64,000 nt of DNA from WHSW01 sp963740055 (lineage in GTDB: Bacteria; Actinomycetota; Thermoleophilia; Solirubrobacterales; 70-9), in contig CAVUCL010000001.1 of assembly GCA_963740055.1 (NCBI GenBank), positions 558,001 through 622,000 on the forward strand, written 5' to 3'. Numbering within the stretch: position 1 is the stretch's first letter; each line of letters begins with the position of its first letter. Position numbers and translations under genes: made by a program. The notes under the pieces are model-generated. The model did no database searches. It was given only the letters and a program-made list of their open reading frames with translations, and was not told the origin of the DNA. Shown here piece after piece: positions 19,161 to 28,490 of the stretch.

Positions 19161-20276
19161 ATGACGACCGCGTCCGCTCCCAACCCGCACGAGCTGCAGC
19201 TGCTCGAGGCCGCGCGCGAGGGCGATGAGGGCGCCTACGCCGGGTTGATCGAGCCCCACCGCGGCGAGCTCCACGCCCACTGTTACCGGATGCTGGGTTC
19301 CGTCCACGAGGCCGAGGACGCGGTCCAGGAGGCGCTCACCCGCGCCTGGCGCGGGCTGCCGCGGTTCGAGGCGCGCAGTCCGGTGCGCTCGTGGCTGTAC
19401 AAGATCGCCACCAACGCGAGCCTCGACGCGATCGCCAAGCGGCCCAAGCGGGTGCTGCCGGTCGACTACGGCCCGGCGACCGATCCCGCCACCGGGCCCG
19501 GCGAGCCGGTGGTCGAGTCGGTCTGGATCGAGCCGTTCCCCGACGAGACGCTGGCGCTCGAGGACGGCTACGTGACCCCGGAGTCGAGCTACGAGCAGCG
19601 CGAGGCGGTCGAGCTCGCCTTCGTCGCGGCGCTTCAGCACCTGCCCGCGAACCAGCGCGCGGTGCTCGTCCTGCGCGCGGTGCTCGGGTTCTCGGCGGCG
19701 GAGACGGCGGAGCTGCTCGAGACCACGGTCGCCTCAGTCAACAGCGCTCTCCAGCGTGCCCGCAAGGCCGTCGACGAGCGGACCCCGGAGCGCAGCCAGC
19801 AGGAGACGGTGCGGGCGCTCGGCGACGACGAGCTGCGCGAGATCGTCGACCGCTACATCGAGGCCTGGGAGCGCAACGACGTCGACGCGGTGGTCGAGAT
19901 GCTGAGCGAGGACGTCACCTTCGCGATGCCGCCGCTCGCGAGCTGGTTCGACGGGCGCGAGCAGGTCGGCGACTTCCTCGCCCGCTCGCCGCTCTCCGGG
20001 GACTTCCGCTGGCGGCCGCTGTCGGTGCGGGCAAACGGACAGCCGGCGCTCGCCTTCTACGCCTGGGACGAGCCCGCCGGCGCCTATCTGCCGTTCGCGC
20101 TCAACGTGCTCACCCTGCGCGGGACCGAGATCAGCGACGTGACCGCGTTCATCGCCCGCGGCTCGACCGAGGTCGCCGACCGCGAGGTGATCGCGCGGAT
20201 GCCCGAGCAGCCCGCGGACCCGGAGCGGATGCGCGACTTCTTCGAGCGCTTCGACTTGCCGGACCGGCTCGAGTAG
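19161..20276 (+). CDS. ECF sigma factor with C-terminal SnoaL-like domain
   Basis: A 371-residue extracytoplasmic-function sigma factor. Region 2 spans about residues 15-90 (CYRMLGSVHEAEDAVQEALTRAWR, then SWLYKIATNASLDAI) and region 4 spans about 150-205 (LQHLPANQRAVLVLRAVLGFSAAETAEL, VASVNSALQRARKAV). Residues 225-345 form an NTF2/SnoaL-like domain (YIEAWERNDVDAVVEMLSEDVTFAMPPL). This is the architecture of the sigma-70 TIGR02960/SigG-like subfamily, where the extra domain replaces a separate anti-sigma factor. It is followed 84 bases later by a VOC gene in the same direction. The signal is unknown. Confidence 0.9.
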   Translation: MTTASAPNPHELQLLEAAREGDEGAYAGLIEPHRGELHAHCYRMLGSVHEAEDAVQEALTRAWRGLPRFEARSPVRSWLYKIATNASLDAIAKRPKRVLPVDYGPATDPATGPGEPVVESVWIEPFPDETLALEDGYVTPESSYEQREAVELAFVAALQHLPANQRAVLVLRAVLGFSAAETAELLETTVASVNSALQRARKAVDERTPERSQQETVRALGDDELREIVDRYIEAWERNDVDAVVEMLSEDVTFAMPPLASWFDGREQVGDFLARSPLSGDFRWRPLSVRANGQPALAFYAWDEPAGAYLPFALNVLTLRGTEISDVTAFIARGSTEVADREVIARMPEQPADPERMRDFFERFDLPDRLE

Positions 20277-20360
20277 CGACGCGAGCGATGAGTCCGGGCG
20301 CCGGTGCCGGTCTCAACGGGTACTGAGCAAGCAGACAACGACCTCCGGAGGAGGAGCCAG

Positions 20361-20741
20361 ATGTTCAAGGACACGAAGGCGTTCAGCGGCTTCGCCGTCG
20401 ACGATCTCGGCACGGCGGAGAAGTTCTACGGCGAGACCCTCGGGCTCGACGTCGAGGTGCTCGACCGCGACAACGGGCTGATGCAGCTCAACTTCGCGGG
20501 CGAGCGGCCGACGCTCGTCTACCTGAAGGGCGATTTCGTCCCGGCGACCTACACGATCCTCAACTTCCCGGCCGACGACGTCGAGGCCGCGGTCGACGAG
20601 CTCAGCTCGCGCGGGGTCGAGTTCGAGCGCTACGAGGGCTTCGACCAGGACGAGAAGGGGATCGCCCACGGCCCCGGGCCCGACATCGCCTGGTTCAAGG
20701 ACCCGGCCGGGAACATCCTCTCGGTGCTGACGCCCGGCTAG
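20361..20741 (+). CDS. VOC/glyoxalase-fold protein
   Basis: A 126-residue single VOC module. Typical strands: AFSGFAVDDLGTAEKFYGETLGL at the start and GPDIAWFKDPAGNILSVL at the end. ATG 20361 is chosen because the ribosome site CCGGAGGAGG lies eight bases upstream and the beta strand follows at once. Metal-ligand positions are not convincing, so it may be a dioxygenase/bleomycin-resistance-like protein without glyoxalase I activity. It may belong to the regulon of the preceding ECF sigma factor; this is context only. Its stop abuts the stop of the convergent small membrane gene. Confidence 0.85.
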   Translation: MFKDTKAFSGFAVDDLGTAEKFYGETLGLDVEVLDRDNGLMQLNFAGERPTLVYLKGDFVPATYTILNFPADDVEAAVDELSSRGVEFERYEGFDQDEKGIAHGPGPDIAWFKDPAGNILSVLTPG

Positions 20742-20939
20742 CTACGACGCCGCCAGGAACGCCACCGCGTACACCACCGCTCCCGCAGCGGCGGCGATCG
20801 CGGTGCTGAGCCCGAGGTCGCGGTCGCCGTTGGCGTAGAAGAGCCCGGCCCCGATCGCGCCCGCGATCGGGAAGACGAAGCCGCCGATCGCGCCGACGAT
20901 CCGGTAGTTGCGCCGCTTCGCTCGCTCGGCGTCGCTCAC
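20742..20939 (-). CDS. Small two-helix membrane protein
   Basis: A 65-residue protein: a short charged N-terminus (MSDAERAKRRNYR) and two hydrophobic segments, IVGAIGGFVFPIAGAIGAGL (about 14-33) and a second Ala/Val-rich run (about 44-63), joined by the polar turn YANGDRDLG. It should be an inner-membrane hairpin. Its ATG overlaps the mmsA stop (ATGA), so it is translated with the dehydrogenases upstream. I do not recognise a family and cannot propose a function. Confidence 0.7.
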   Translation of the reverse strand: MSDAERAKRRNYRIVGAIGGFVFPIAGAIGAGLFYANGDRDLGLSTAIAAAAGAVVYAVAFLAAS

Positions 20940-22399
20940 CAGCGGCTCGTGACCACCTTCTTGCGGGTGTAGAACTCGACCGCGTCGGTGCCGTTGGCGT
21001 GCAGGTCGCCGTCGATCGAGTCCTTCCAGCCGCTGAACGGGAACCAGGCCACCGGCGCGGCGACCCCGACGTTGACCCCCAGCATCCCGGCCTCGGCGCC
21101 GTAGCGGTAGGCGCGCGCGGCGCCGCCCGAGGTGGTGAAGATCGAGCCGGCGTTGCCGTAGCGCGAGCCGTTGGAGAACTCGAGTGCCGCGTCGAGGTCG
21201 TCGGCGCGCACCACCGCCAGCAGCGGCCCGAACAGCTCCTCGCGGGCGAGGTCGGACTCGTGGTCGGAGGTGGCAACGATCGAGGGCCCGATCAGGGTCC
21301 CGCCCGGACCCGGGTCGCGGCGCCCGTCGAGGACCACCTCGTCGTCGCCCGCGACCGCCGCCTCGACCGCGCCCTCGATCCGCTCGCGCGCCTCCGGGGC
21401 GACCAGCGGGCAGACCTCGACCCCGTCCTGGTCGCCGGGGCCGACGCCGAGGTTCGCCGCCGCGGCGGCGAGTGCGTCGAGCGAGCGATCCTGCTGCTCG
21501 CGGGTGCCGACCAGGACCGCTACCGAGCCGGCGAGGCAGCGCTGGCCGCCGGCGCCGAAGGCCGACGACATGATCGCCGGCACGGTCACCTCGAGGTCCG
21601 CGTCGGGCATCACGATGAGCGAGTTCTTGGCCCCGCCGAGCGCCTGGAAGCGCTTGCCGTTGGCCGACGAGCGCTCGGCGATGTAGCGCGCGGTCGATGC
21701 CTGGCCGACGAACGAGATCGCGTCGATGCGCGGGTCGTCGAGCAGCCCGTTGACCGCATCGCGGGCACCGTGGACGAGGTTGAGCACCCCGGCAGGGATC
21801 TCGTCGACCCCGTCGATGAGCTCGAAGATCAGCTCCGACGGGCGCGGGTCGCGCTCGGACGGCTTGAGGATGAACGTGTTGCCGCAGGCGATCGCGTAGG
21901 GCAGGAACCAGAGCGGGATCATCGCCGGGAAGTTGAACGGCGTGATCGCGGCGACGACGCCGACCGGCTGGCGGACGAGCTCGACGTCGACCCCGCGGGC
22001 GACGCCCTCGAGGTTCTCGCCCTTGAGCAGGTGCGGGATCCCGCAGGCCGCCTCGACCGACTCGATCCCGCGCAGGACCTCGCCGCGCGCGTCGTCGAGG
22101 GTCTTGCCCATGTCGGCGGTGACCAGGCGGGCGATCTCCTCGTGGTGCTCCCAGAGGGCCTCGCGCAGGGCGAGCACGGCGCGGGCGCGCTTCTGCGGCG
22201 CCAGCGCGCGCCAGGCCGGCTGCGCCTCGCGCGCGGCGCGCGCGGCGGCCTCGACGTCGGCGGCGCCGGAGAGCGGCACCAGGGCGGCGAGCTCGCCGCT
22301 CGCCGGGTCGCGGTCCTCGAGCGATCCCTCGCCGGCCGCCTCCACCCAGCCGCCGCCGATGTAGTTGCGGAGCGTTCGCGTCTGTGTCTCAGTCGCCAT
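20936..22399 (-). CDS. mmsA: CoA-acylating methylmalonate-semialdehyde dehydrogenase
   Basis: A 487-residue aldehyde dehydrogenase of the MMSDH branch, which oxidises methylmalonate or malonate semialdehyde to propionyl- or acetyl-CoA with CO2 release. Diagnostic sequence: YIGGGWVEA at the start, VAAITPFNFPAMIPLWFLPYAIACGNTFILKPSE (about 137 onward), QALGGAKNS (about 250), nucleophile in FGAGGQRCLAGS (about 285), and WFPFSGWKDSIDGDLHANG near the C-terminus. The general-base Glu of ordinary ALDHs is replaced in LGGAKN, as expected for CoA-acylating members. It overlaps the upstream aldehyde dehydrogenase by 11 bases. Likely roles are valine, beta-alanine or polyamine-tail catabolism. Confidence 0.92.
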   Translation of the reverse strand: MATETQTRTLRNYIGGGWVEAAGEGSLEDRDPASGELAALVPLSGAADVEAAARAAREAQPAWRALAPQKRARAVLALREALWEHHEEIARLVTADMGKTLDDARGEVLRGIESVEAACGIPHLLKGENLEGVARGVDVELVRQPVGVVAAITPFNFPAMIPLWFLPYAIACGNTFILKPSERDPRPSELIFELIDGVDEIPAGVLNLVHGARDAVNGLLDDPRIDAISFVGQASTARYIAERSSANGKRFQALGGAKNSLIVMPDADLEVTVPAIMSSAFGAGGQRCLAGSVAVLVGTREQQDRSLDALAAAAANLGVGPGDQDGVEVCPLVAPEARERIEGAVEAAVAGDDEVVLDGRRDPGPGGTLIGPSIVATSDHESDLAREELFGPLLAVVRADDLDAALEFSNGSRYGNAGSIFTTSGGAARAYRYGAEAGMLGVNVGVAAPVAWFPFSGWKDSIDGDLHANGTDAVEFYTRKKVVTSRW

Positions 22400-23861
22400 A
22401 CGGGTACCACCAATCCTTGGCTTCGATCTCGGTTTCGATGTGCACGTGCTTGGTCTCCTGGAATGCCTCGAGCCCCTCGCGTCCGAGCTCGCGTCCGAGC
22501 CCGGACTGGCGAAAGCCCCCGAACGGGCCGGCGTCGTTGTCGGTCAGCGGGTCGTTGAACCAGACCGTCCCCGCCTTCAGCTCGCGCACGCAGCGCAGCA
22601 TCGTCGGCAGGTCCTGGGTGTAGACGTTGGCGCCGAGCCCGAATCGGGTCGAGTTCGCGAGCTCGATCGCCTCGTCGATCGAGCCGACCCGGACCAGCGG
22701 CGCAACCGGGCCGAAGGTCTCCTCGGAGAGCAGCGCGGTCTCGGCGCCGGCACCGGTGACCACCGCGGGGGCGAAGAAGTGCCCGCGCTCGTGGCCGGCG
22801 CCGTCGCCGCCGAGCACGAGCTCGGCCCCGGAGGAAACCGCGGCCTCGACCTGCTCGGCGACCTTGGCTCGCTGCGGCGCCGAGACCATCGGCCCGATGT
22901 CGGTCGCCGCGTCCATCGGGTCGCCGATCACGAGCGAGCGGGTGTGGTCGGAGAACGCCTGCAGGTAGTCCTCGTAGACGTCGTCGAGGACGTAGAAGCG
23001 CTCCGCCGAGGTGCAGACCTGGCCCGCGTTCAGGAACGCCGCCCAGGCGCCGCCGCGGGCCGCGACGTCGATCCGGCCGGCGACGTCGGAGCAGACGATG
23101 AACGGGTCCTTGCCGCCCATCTCCAGGTTGACCCGCGCGACCCGCTCGGCGCAGACGCCGGCGATCCGCTTCCCGGTCCCGACCGAGCCGGTGAAGGCGA
23201 CGCATTCGATCCGCTCGTCGGCGACCAAAGCGGCGCCGACCTCACCGGCGCCGGCGAGGATGTTGACCACCCCGGCGGGCAGGTGCTCGAAGCAGGAGGC
23301 GAGCGCGAGGGTCGACAGCGGCGTCAGCTCGGACGGCTTCGAGACGGTCGCGTTGCCGGCGGCAAGCGCCGGCGCGAGCTTCCACGCCAGGAGCAGCAGC
23401 GGATAGTTCCAGGGCACGATGCAGGCGACCGGACCGACCGGGTCCTTGACCACGAGCGCGAGCTGGCTCGACTCGATCGGCGGGATCACGCGCCCGGCCG
23501 AGTCGCGGCCGATCTCCGCGTAGTAGTCGAAGGCGGCCGCGGTCCAGCCGATCTCGTCGACGTTCTCGAGCTTCGGCTTGCCGCCCTCGAGCGTCATCAG
23601 CTCAGCGAGCTCCTCGGTGCGCGCCCGCAGCCGGGTGGCGACCTCGTGCAGCATCTCCCCGCGCTCGAGCGCCGGCGTCCGCTCCCAGTCGCGCTGGGCG
23701 CCGGCGGCGGCCGCGATCGCCGCATCGAGCTGCTCGGCCGAGGCGGCGCCGGTGGTCGCCACCGTCTCCTCGGTGGCCGGGTTCTCCACCGCGAGCGCGT
23801 CGCCGTCAGGGGCGACCTGCTCGCCGCCGATCAGCAGCCTGGTCTCGGTCTCCGCCGCCAC
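22389..23861 (-). CDS. NAD(P)-dependent aldehyde dehydrogenase, betaine/aminoaldehyde type
   Basis: A 490-residue ALDH with the complete catalytic set: Asn in IVPWNYPLLL (about 154), Glu in EMGGKDPFIV (about 247), Cys in NAGQVCTSAER (about 281), and EETFGPVAPL (about 385). The C-terminus FGGFRQSGLGRELG is typical of the betaine-aldehyde/aminobutyraldehyde clade. GTG 23861 is the start. It heads a minus-strand unit with mmsA and a small membrane protein. The substrate is uncertain; a short aliphatic amino-aldehyde or semialdehyde fits the locus. Confidence 0.9.
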   Translation of the reverse strand: MAAETETRLLIGGEQVAPDGDALAVENPATEETVATTGAASAEQLDAAIAAAAGAQRDWERTPALERGEMLHEVATRLRARTEELAELMTLEGGKPKLENVDEIGWTAAAFDYYAEIGRDSAGRVIPPIESSQLALVVKDPVGPVACIVPWNYPLLLLAWKLAPALAAGNATVSKPSELTPLSTLALASCFEHLPAGVVNILAGAGEVGAALVADERIECVAFTGSVGTGKRIAGVCAERVARVNLEMGGKDPFIVCSDVAGRIDVAARGGAWAAFLNAGQVCTSAERFYVLDDVYEDYLQAFSDHTRSLVIGDPMDAATDIGPMVSAPQRAKVAEQVEAAVSSGAELVLGGDGAGHERGHFFAPAVVTGAGAETALLSEETFGPVAPLVRVGSIDEAIELANSTRFGLGANVYTQDLPTMLRCVRELKAGTVWFNDPLTDNDAGPFGGFRQSGLGRELGREGLEAFQETKHVHIETEIEAKDWWYPYGD

Positions 23862-23892
23862 GCGCCTAGGCTAGCGCCCGCGCTGAGAGCGG

Positions 23893-24432
23893 TTGATCGG
23901 GTATGAATGGCGTGCTTTGTCCGATTCGGATCCCAAGCGCGGCTCGGGCTCGGAGCGCTCCGAGCACGCCGAGCGCCGCAACGAGAGCGAGGAGGAGCGC
24001 CTCGACCGCAACCTGATGGAGATGCTCCAGGAGCTCCGGGTGGCGATCCCGGGGATCCAGGTGCTGTTCGCGTTCCTGCTCATCCTCCCGTTCCAGCAGG
24101 GCTTCGCCCAGGTGACCGAGTTCGAGAAGACGGTCTATTACGTCACCCTGCTGCTGACCGCGAGCTCGTCGATCTGCCTGATCGCGCCGACCGCGCGCCA
24201 CCGGATGCGATTCCGCGAGCTCGACAAGCGCTGGATCGTCGAGACCTCGAACCGGCTCGCGATCGCCGGGCTCGTGCTGCTCGCGGGCGCGATCTGCGGC
24301 GTGCTGATGCTGATCACTCACTTCGTCTACGACAGCACCCTGACCGCGGTCGTGGTCACCGCCTTCGCGGTCTTCTTCGCCTGGTTCTGGTTCGTGGCGC
24401 CGTTCGTGCGCGAGTTCGGCGACGACGACTGA
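23893..24432 (+). CDS. DUF6328-like four-helix membrane protein
   Basis: A protein of 170-180 residues with a charged cytoplasmic N-terminus, then the segment LDRNLMEMLQELRVAIPGIQVLFAFL, which marks an actinobacterial family I know as DUF6328. Four membrane segments can be drawn at about residues 55-75, 82-104, 124-146 and 150-170. The extreme C-terminus is acidic (FGDDD). The start is uncertain: TTG 23893 gives the longest frame and TTG 23917 (LSDSDPKRG) is equally plausible; neither has a clear ribosome site. Function unknown. It converges with the AI-2E permease gene, five bases apart. Confidence 0.75.
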   Translation: MIGYEWRALSDSDPKRGSGSERSEHAERRNESEEERLDRNLMEMLQELRVAIPGIQVLFAFLLILPFQQGFAQVTEFEKTVYYVTLLLTASSSICLIAPTARHRMRFRELDKRWIVETSNRLAIAGLVLLAGAICGVLMLITHFVYDSTLTAVVVTAFAVFFAWFWFVAPFVREFGDDD

Positions 24433-24436
24433 TCGC

Positions 24437-25507
24437 CTAGGTTTGTGCCGGGATCGCGATCTCGCCCTCGCCGGGGGTTTGCAGGCCGGCGCGCGCCTCC
24501 TGCGGCTTGACCCAGAGCTCGTCGACCGCGATCACGATCAGCGCCAGGACCGGCACGGCGACGAAGAGGCCGACGAAGCCGAGCAGCTGGCCGACGACCA
24601 CGACCCCGATCGCGACCAGCGCGGGATGCAGCTTGACCCGGTTCGCCATTACCAGCGGGATCGTCACGTTGCTCTCCACCTGCTGTACGAGCACGTAGAC
24701 GGCGAGCGTCAGCAGCGCGGTCTCGGGGCCCTCGGCGATCGCGAACAAGAGCGGCGGGATCGCGCCGACGATCGCGCCGAAGTAGGGGACGATGACCAGG
24801 ATCGCCGAGAACACGGCGAAGAACAGGGTCAGCTCGAGGCCGACGAGCTCGAGCCCGATGTACAGCAGGACGCCGGTGACGAGCATGTCGACCAGCACCC
24901 CCTGCATCCAGCCGATCCACGCGGTCCGCACCCGGTCCATCACCCCGCGCGCCCACTCGCGCCGCCGCGGCGGCAGCAGCGCGAGCGCGCCGTCGATCAG
25001 CGGTCGTGGGCTGACCGCCATGTAGTAGGCGGTGATCAGGATCACGGCGATCGCGCCGAGGATCCCGGCGAGGCTGAGGCCGATCGAGGCCAGCGGGCCG
25101 ACGAACTGCTCGGGGTCCGAGGTGTAGCGCTCGAGGAACTGCTGCGCCTCGGCGCCGGTCCCCGGGCCGCCGATGTCGTTGAGCCGCTCCTGCAGTGACT
25201 CGACCAGGGCCGGGACCTGGTCGACGAACGCCTCGGTCTCGTCGGCGAAGGTCGGGATCACGAGCGCGAGCAGGATCACGAGGGTGCCGAGCCCGATCAG
25301 GACCGCGACCAGCGCGCCGATCCAGCGCGGGACCCGCTCGCGCTCGAGCCGGTCGGCCGTCGCCGCGATCGGGATCGCGAGCAGGACCGTGATCAGGATC
25401 GCGACCAGCAGCGTGAGCAGCTCGCGAAACAGCAGCGCGCCGACCAGCAGGCCGAAGGCGAGGAGCACGGCGCGGGACAGCGGGGAGAGTTCGCGAGCAT
25501 CCGGCAT
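24437..25507 (-). CDS. AI-2E family transporter (TerC/PerM-like permease)
   Basis: A 356-residue membrane protein with about eight hydrophobic segments. After two N-terminal helices comes a soluble loop (residues 85-150: IPTFADETEAFVDQVPALVESLQERL) and then helices with the family sequence AVFSAILVIVPYFGAIVGAIPPLL and NVTIPLVMANRVKLHPALVAIGVVVVGQLLGFVGLFVAVPVLA. The family is named for E. coli TqsA but includes ion antiporters, so the substrate cannot be called. It lies 54 bases after potC in the same direction and may be read with the polyamine transporter. Confidence 0.88.
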   Translation of the reverse strand: MPDARELSPLSRAVLLAFGLLVGALLFRELLTLLVAILITVLLAIPIAATADRLERERVPRWIGALVAVLIGLGTLVILLALVIPTFADETEAFVDQVPALVESLQERLNDIGGPGTGAEAQQFLERYTSDPEQFVGPLASIGLSLAGILGAIAVILITAYYMAVSPRPLIDGALALLPPRRREWARGVMDRVRTAWIGWMQGVLVDMLVTGVLLYIGLELVGLELTLFFAVFSAILVIVPYFGAIVGAIPPLLFAIAEGPETALLTLAVYVLVQQVESNVTIPLVMANRVKLHPALVAIGVVVVGQLLGFVGLFVAVPVLALIVIAVDELWVKPQEARAGLQTPGEGEIAIPAQT

Positions 25508-25561
25508 CGCTGTCTCGGGGAGTTCCCGCTCCCGCGGGCCGGCAAACGATCGCCGGGCGGC

Positions 25562-26441
25562 TCAGGTGGTCGCCGGGCGGGCGCTGGACGAGCCGGCCGG
25601 CGGGACGGACGCGACGTCCTCGTCGTCGTCGGAGCGCATCGCGGCCAGCTTCTCCGCCCGCCGCTGCTGCCAGACGGTGAAGCCCATCGCCACGCGCGGT
25701 GACCACGAACAGCAGGGTCGCGATCACGTTGACCTCGACCGGGATCCCGCGCTGGGAGGCGCCGTAGATGTAGAGCGGGAAGGTGACCGTGGTCCCGGAG
25801 TTGAAGTTCGAGATCACGAAGTCGTCGATCGAGAGCGCGAACGCGAGCAGCGCCGCGGCGACGACGCCCGGCATCAGCAGCGGCAGGGTGACGGTGCGGA
25901 AGGTGGTGAAGGCGCCCGCGCCGAGGTCGCGCGCCGCCTCCTCGAGCGAGCGGTCGAAGCCGATCAGGCGCGAGCGCACGACGATGACCACGAACGAGAT
26001 CGAGAACATCACGTGGGCGACGACCAGGCTCGGGAAGCCGAGGCTGATGATGTCGACGAACGGCGGCAGCAGGAACATCGAGAGCAGCGCGGCGCCGATC
26101 ACGACCTCGGGGGTCGCGGTCGGGATCACGATCAGCAGGTTGGTGGTCTTGCGGCCGAAGAACTCGTAGCGGACCAGCGCCAGCGCGATCAGGGTCCCGA
26201 GCGCGGTCGAGATCAGGGTCGCGACCGCGGCCAGCTCGAGGCTGGTGACCAGCGCGTCGGTGAGCTCCTCGATCGCGAACGGGTCCTTCCAGTGATCGAG
26301 GGTGAACCCCTCCCAGGTGAAGTTGTAGCGCCCGGCGGGATCGTTGAACGAGAACACCGCGATGATCACGATCGGGATCAGCATGTAGGCGACGGCGAGG
26401 CCGGCGAAGATGTTGAGCGCGTGGTCGCGTAGCCACTTCAT
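25562..26441 (-). CDS. potC: Spermidine/putrescine ABC transporter permease (frameshifted)
   Basis: The second inner-membrane subunit of the Pot importer, 292 residues when corrected. Five or six membrane helices and the ABC permease loop EEAARDLGAGAFTTFRTVTLPLLMPGV (about 170-196) that docks on PotA. The sequence FSFNDPAGRYNFTWEGFTLDHW near residue 35 is typical PotC. One extra base at about 25697 (in ACCGCGCGTGGCG) breaks the last 50 residues; corrected, the end reads VTAVAMGFTVWQQRRAEKL and stops at 25562. The start codon shares one base with the potB stop. Confidence 0.88.
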
Positions 26442-27310
26442 CAGGCCTTCTCTGCCTCCTCGCCCATCAACGCCTGGCTGCCGGCGAAGCGGATGTAGAG
26501 GATCACCAGGATCAGGATGATCGCCATGAGCACGAACGAGAGCGCGGCGGCGGTCGGCTCGTCGAGCACGACCAGGTACTTACTCTGGATCACGTTGCCG
26601 ATCATCGCCTGGTTCTGCGAGCCGAGGAACTCGGCGTTGATGTAGTCGCCCGACGCGGGGATGAAGGTGAGCAGGACCCCGGCGACGATCCCCGGCCCGG
26701 TGAGCGGCAGGGTCACCTTGCGAAACGCGGTGCTCGCCGACGAGTAGAGGTCCTTCGCCGCCTCGATCAGGCTCGTGTCCAGCCGTTCCAGGCTGGCGTA
26801 GATCGGCAGGATCATGAACGGGAGGAAGTTGTAGGTGAGCCCGGCGATCACCGAGACGGGCGTGTCGAGCACGCGGCCGTCGTCGGCGACGAGCCCGACC
26901 GTGCGCAGCCCGTCGACGAGGAAGCTCTGGTCGGAGAGGATCGTCTGCCAGGCCAGGGTCCGGATCAGGTAGGTGGTGAAGAACGGGGCGATGACCGCGA
27001 ACAGGAGCAGGTTCTTGTAGCGGCCTCCCCGGAACGCGATCGCGTAGGCGAGTGGGTAGGCGATCAGCAGCGCGATCAGCGTCGCCACGCCCGAGTAGAA
27101 GAACGAGCGCAGGAACTGGGTGTCGAACTCCGAGAGCGCGTCGGAGAAGTTGCTGAAGTTCCAGGCGAACTCGTAGCCGGTGGTCGAGCTGCCCTCGAAG
27201 AGCGAAATCCGCGCCATGAAGTACATCGGCACGACGAAGAACAGGACCAGCCACAGCAGCCCCGGGGCGAGCAGGCCGTAGGGAATCAGGCGACGGCGAA
27301 CCGAGGTCAT
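26441..27310 (-). CDS. potB: Spermidine/putrescine ABC transporter permease
   Basis: A 289-residue permease with six membrane helices. The first helix (LIPYGLLAPGLLWLVLFFVVP), the large periplasmic loop after it (FEGSSTTGYEFAWNFSNF), and the EAA loop EAAKDLYSSASTAFRKVTLPLTGPG (about 181-205) fit PotB. It follows potD by 48 bases and overlaps potC by one base. With PotA, PotD and PotC it forms a complete polyamine importer. Confidence 0.92.
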   Translation of the reverse strand: MTSVRRRLIPYGLLAPGLLWLVLFFVVPMYFMARISLFEGSSTTGYEFAWNFSNFSDALSEFDTQFLRSFFYSGVATLIALLIAYPLAYAIAFRGGRYKNLLLFAVIAPFFTTYLIRTLAWQTILSDQSFLVDGLRTVGLVADDGRVLDTPVSVIAGLTYNFLPFMILPIYASLERLDTSLIEAAKDLYSSASTAFRKVTLPLTGPGIVAGVLLTFIPASGDYINAEFLGSQNQAMIGNVIQSKYLVVLDEPTAAALSFVLMAIILILVILYIRFAGSQALMGEEAEKA

Positions 27311-27358
27311 TTGGGGTCTCTCACCCGACTCCTGGCTCGCCGCCGCCCGTTTATCCGC

Positions 27359-28486
27359 CTAGCCGCTGAGCACCGACTCGAACGCCTCGGTCACGGCCTG
27401 CTCGTCCTCCGGCGACGGCTGGATCGTGCAGTCGGCGGTGAACTGGTCGTCGGGGAAGATGAGCTGGTTCTCGGCCAGCTTCGGATCCCGCTTCTCGAGG
27501 ATCTCCTTGACGCCGCTGACCGGGCTCACGTAGTTGACGTACTCGGCGATGTCGGCCGCGACCTCGGGCTCGTAGACGTAGTTCATGAACTCGAGCGCGG
27601 CGGCCGTGTTCGGCGCCCCGACCGGGATGATCATGTTGTCCGACCACAGGATGCAGCCCTCGTCGGGCATCCGCCACTCGATGTTCGGGTTGTCGGCCTG
27701 CAGCTGGACCGCGTCGCCCGACCAGCCGACCGCCGCGACCACGTCGCCTCGGGTGAGGTCGTCGGCGTAGTCGTTGCCGGTGAAGTCGCGGATCTGCCCC
27801 GAGTCGGACGCCTGCTGGAGCTGGTCGATCGCGTCGAGCCAGTCCTGATCGGTCGCCTCTGCCGGGTCGACCCCGTTCGCCTTCATCACCAGCGGCACGG
27901 TGTCGCGCATCTCGGAGAGGAAGGTGACCTTGCCCTTGTACTTGGGGTTCTCGAGCAGGTCCTTGATCGAGGTCACGTCGTCGGCGAGGTCCTTGCGGAC
28001 GATGATCCCCGTCATCCCGCTCTGCCACGGCACCGAGAAGCTGCGCTCGGGGTCGAAGCCCGGGCTCTCGAGGCTCGGCAGCAGGTTCTCCTCGACGTTC
28101 GGGATCGCCGACTTGTCGAGGTTCTGGATGTAGCCGAGGTCGTACATCTTCGCCGCCATCCAGTCGGTGGGCGTGATGATCGAGCGGTCGCCCGACTCGC
28201 CCTGGGCGAGCTGCGGGCGCAGCTTGCCGAAGAACTCGGTGTTGTCGTTGATGTCCTCGACGTACTTGACGCTGACGCCGGTCTCCTCCTCGAAGGCGGG
28301 GATGGTCGCCTTGTCGATGTAGAGCGGCCAGTTCGAGATCACCAGCTCGCCGGAGGCCTCACCGCCCTCGGCCGTCTGCACCTCGACGTCCTCGCCCGAG
28401 CTCTCGAGGCCCCCGTCGCCGCCGCAGGCGGCGAGCCCGAGCGTCCCGACCAGTACCGCGAGCGCGGCGATCAACTTCTTCAACAT
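27359..28486 (-). CDS. potD: Polyamine-binding lipoprotein
   Basis: A 375-residue extracellular solute-binding protein. ATG 28486 gives a clean lipoprotein signal, MLKKLIAALAVLVGTLGLAAC, with lipobox Cys near residue 21; a longer in-frame start at 28546 would run back into potA. The mature protein has the PotD sequence ISNWPLYIDKATIPAFEEETG, YVEDINDNTEFFGKL and SVPWQSGMTGIIVRKDL, and the ligand-site acidic and aromatic residues of polyamine binders (for example VGWSGDAVQLQ, DEGCILWSDNM). It is anchored outside and delivers polyamine to PotBC. It starts five bases after the potA stop. Confidence 0.92.
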   Translation of the reverse strand: MLKKLIAALAVLVGTLGLAACGGDGGLESSGEDVEVQTAEGGEASGELVISNWPLYIDKATIPAFEEETGVSVKYVEDINDNTEFFGKLRPQLAQGESGDRSIITPTDWMAAKMYDLGYIQNLDKSAIPNVEENLLPSLESPGFDPERSFSVPWQSGMTGIIVRKDLADDVTSIKDLLENPKYKGKVTFLSEMRDTVPLVMKANGVDPAEATDQDWLDAIDQLQQASDSGQIRDFTGNDYADDLTRGDVVAAVGWSGDAVQLQADNPNIEWRMPDEGCILWSDNMIIPVGAPNTAAALEFMNYVYEPEVAADIAEYVNYVSPVSGVKEILEKRDPKLAENQLIFPDDQFTADCTIQPSPEDEQAVTEAFESVLSG

Positions 28487-28490
28487 CAGC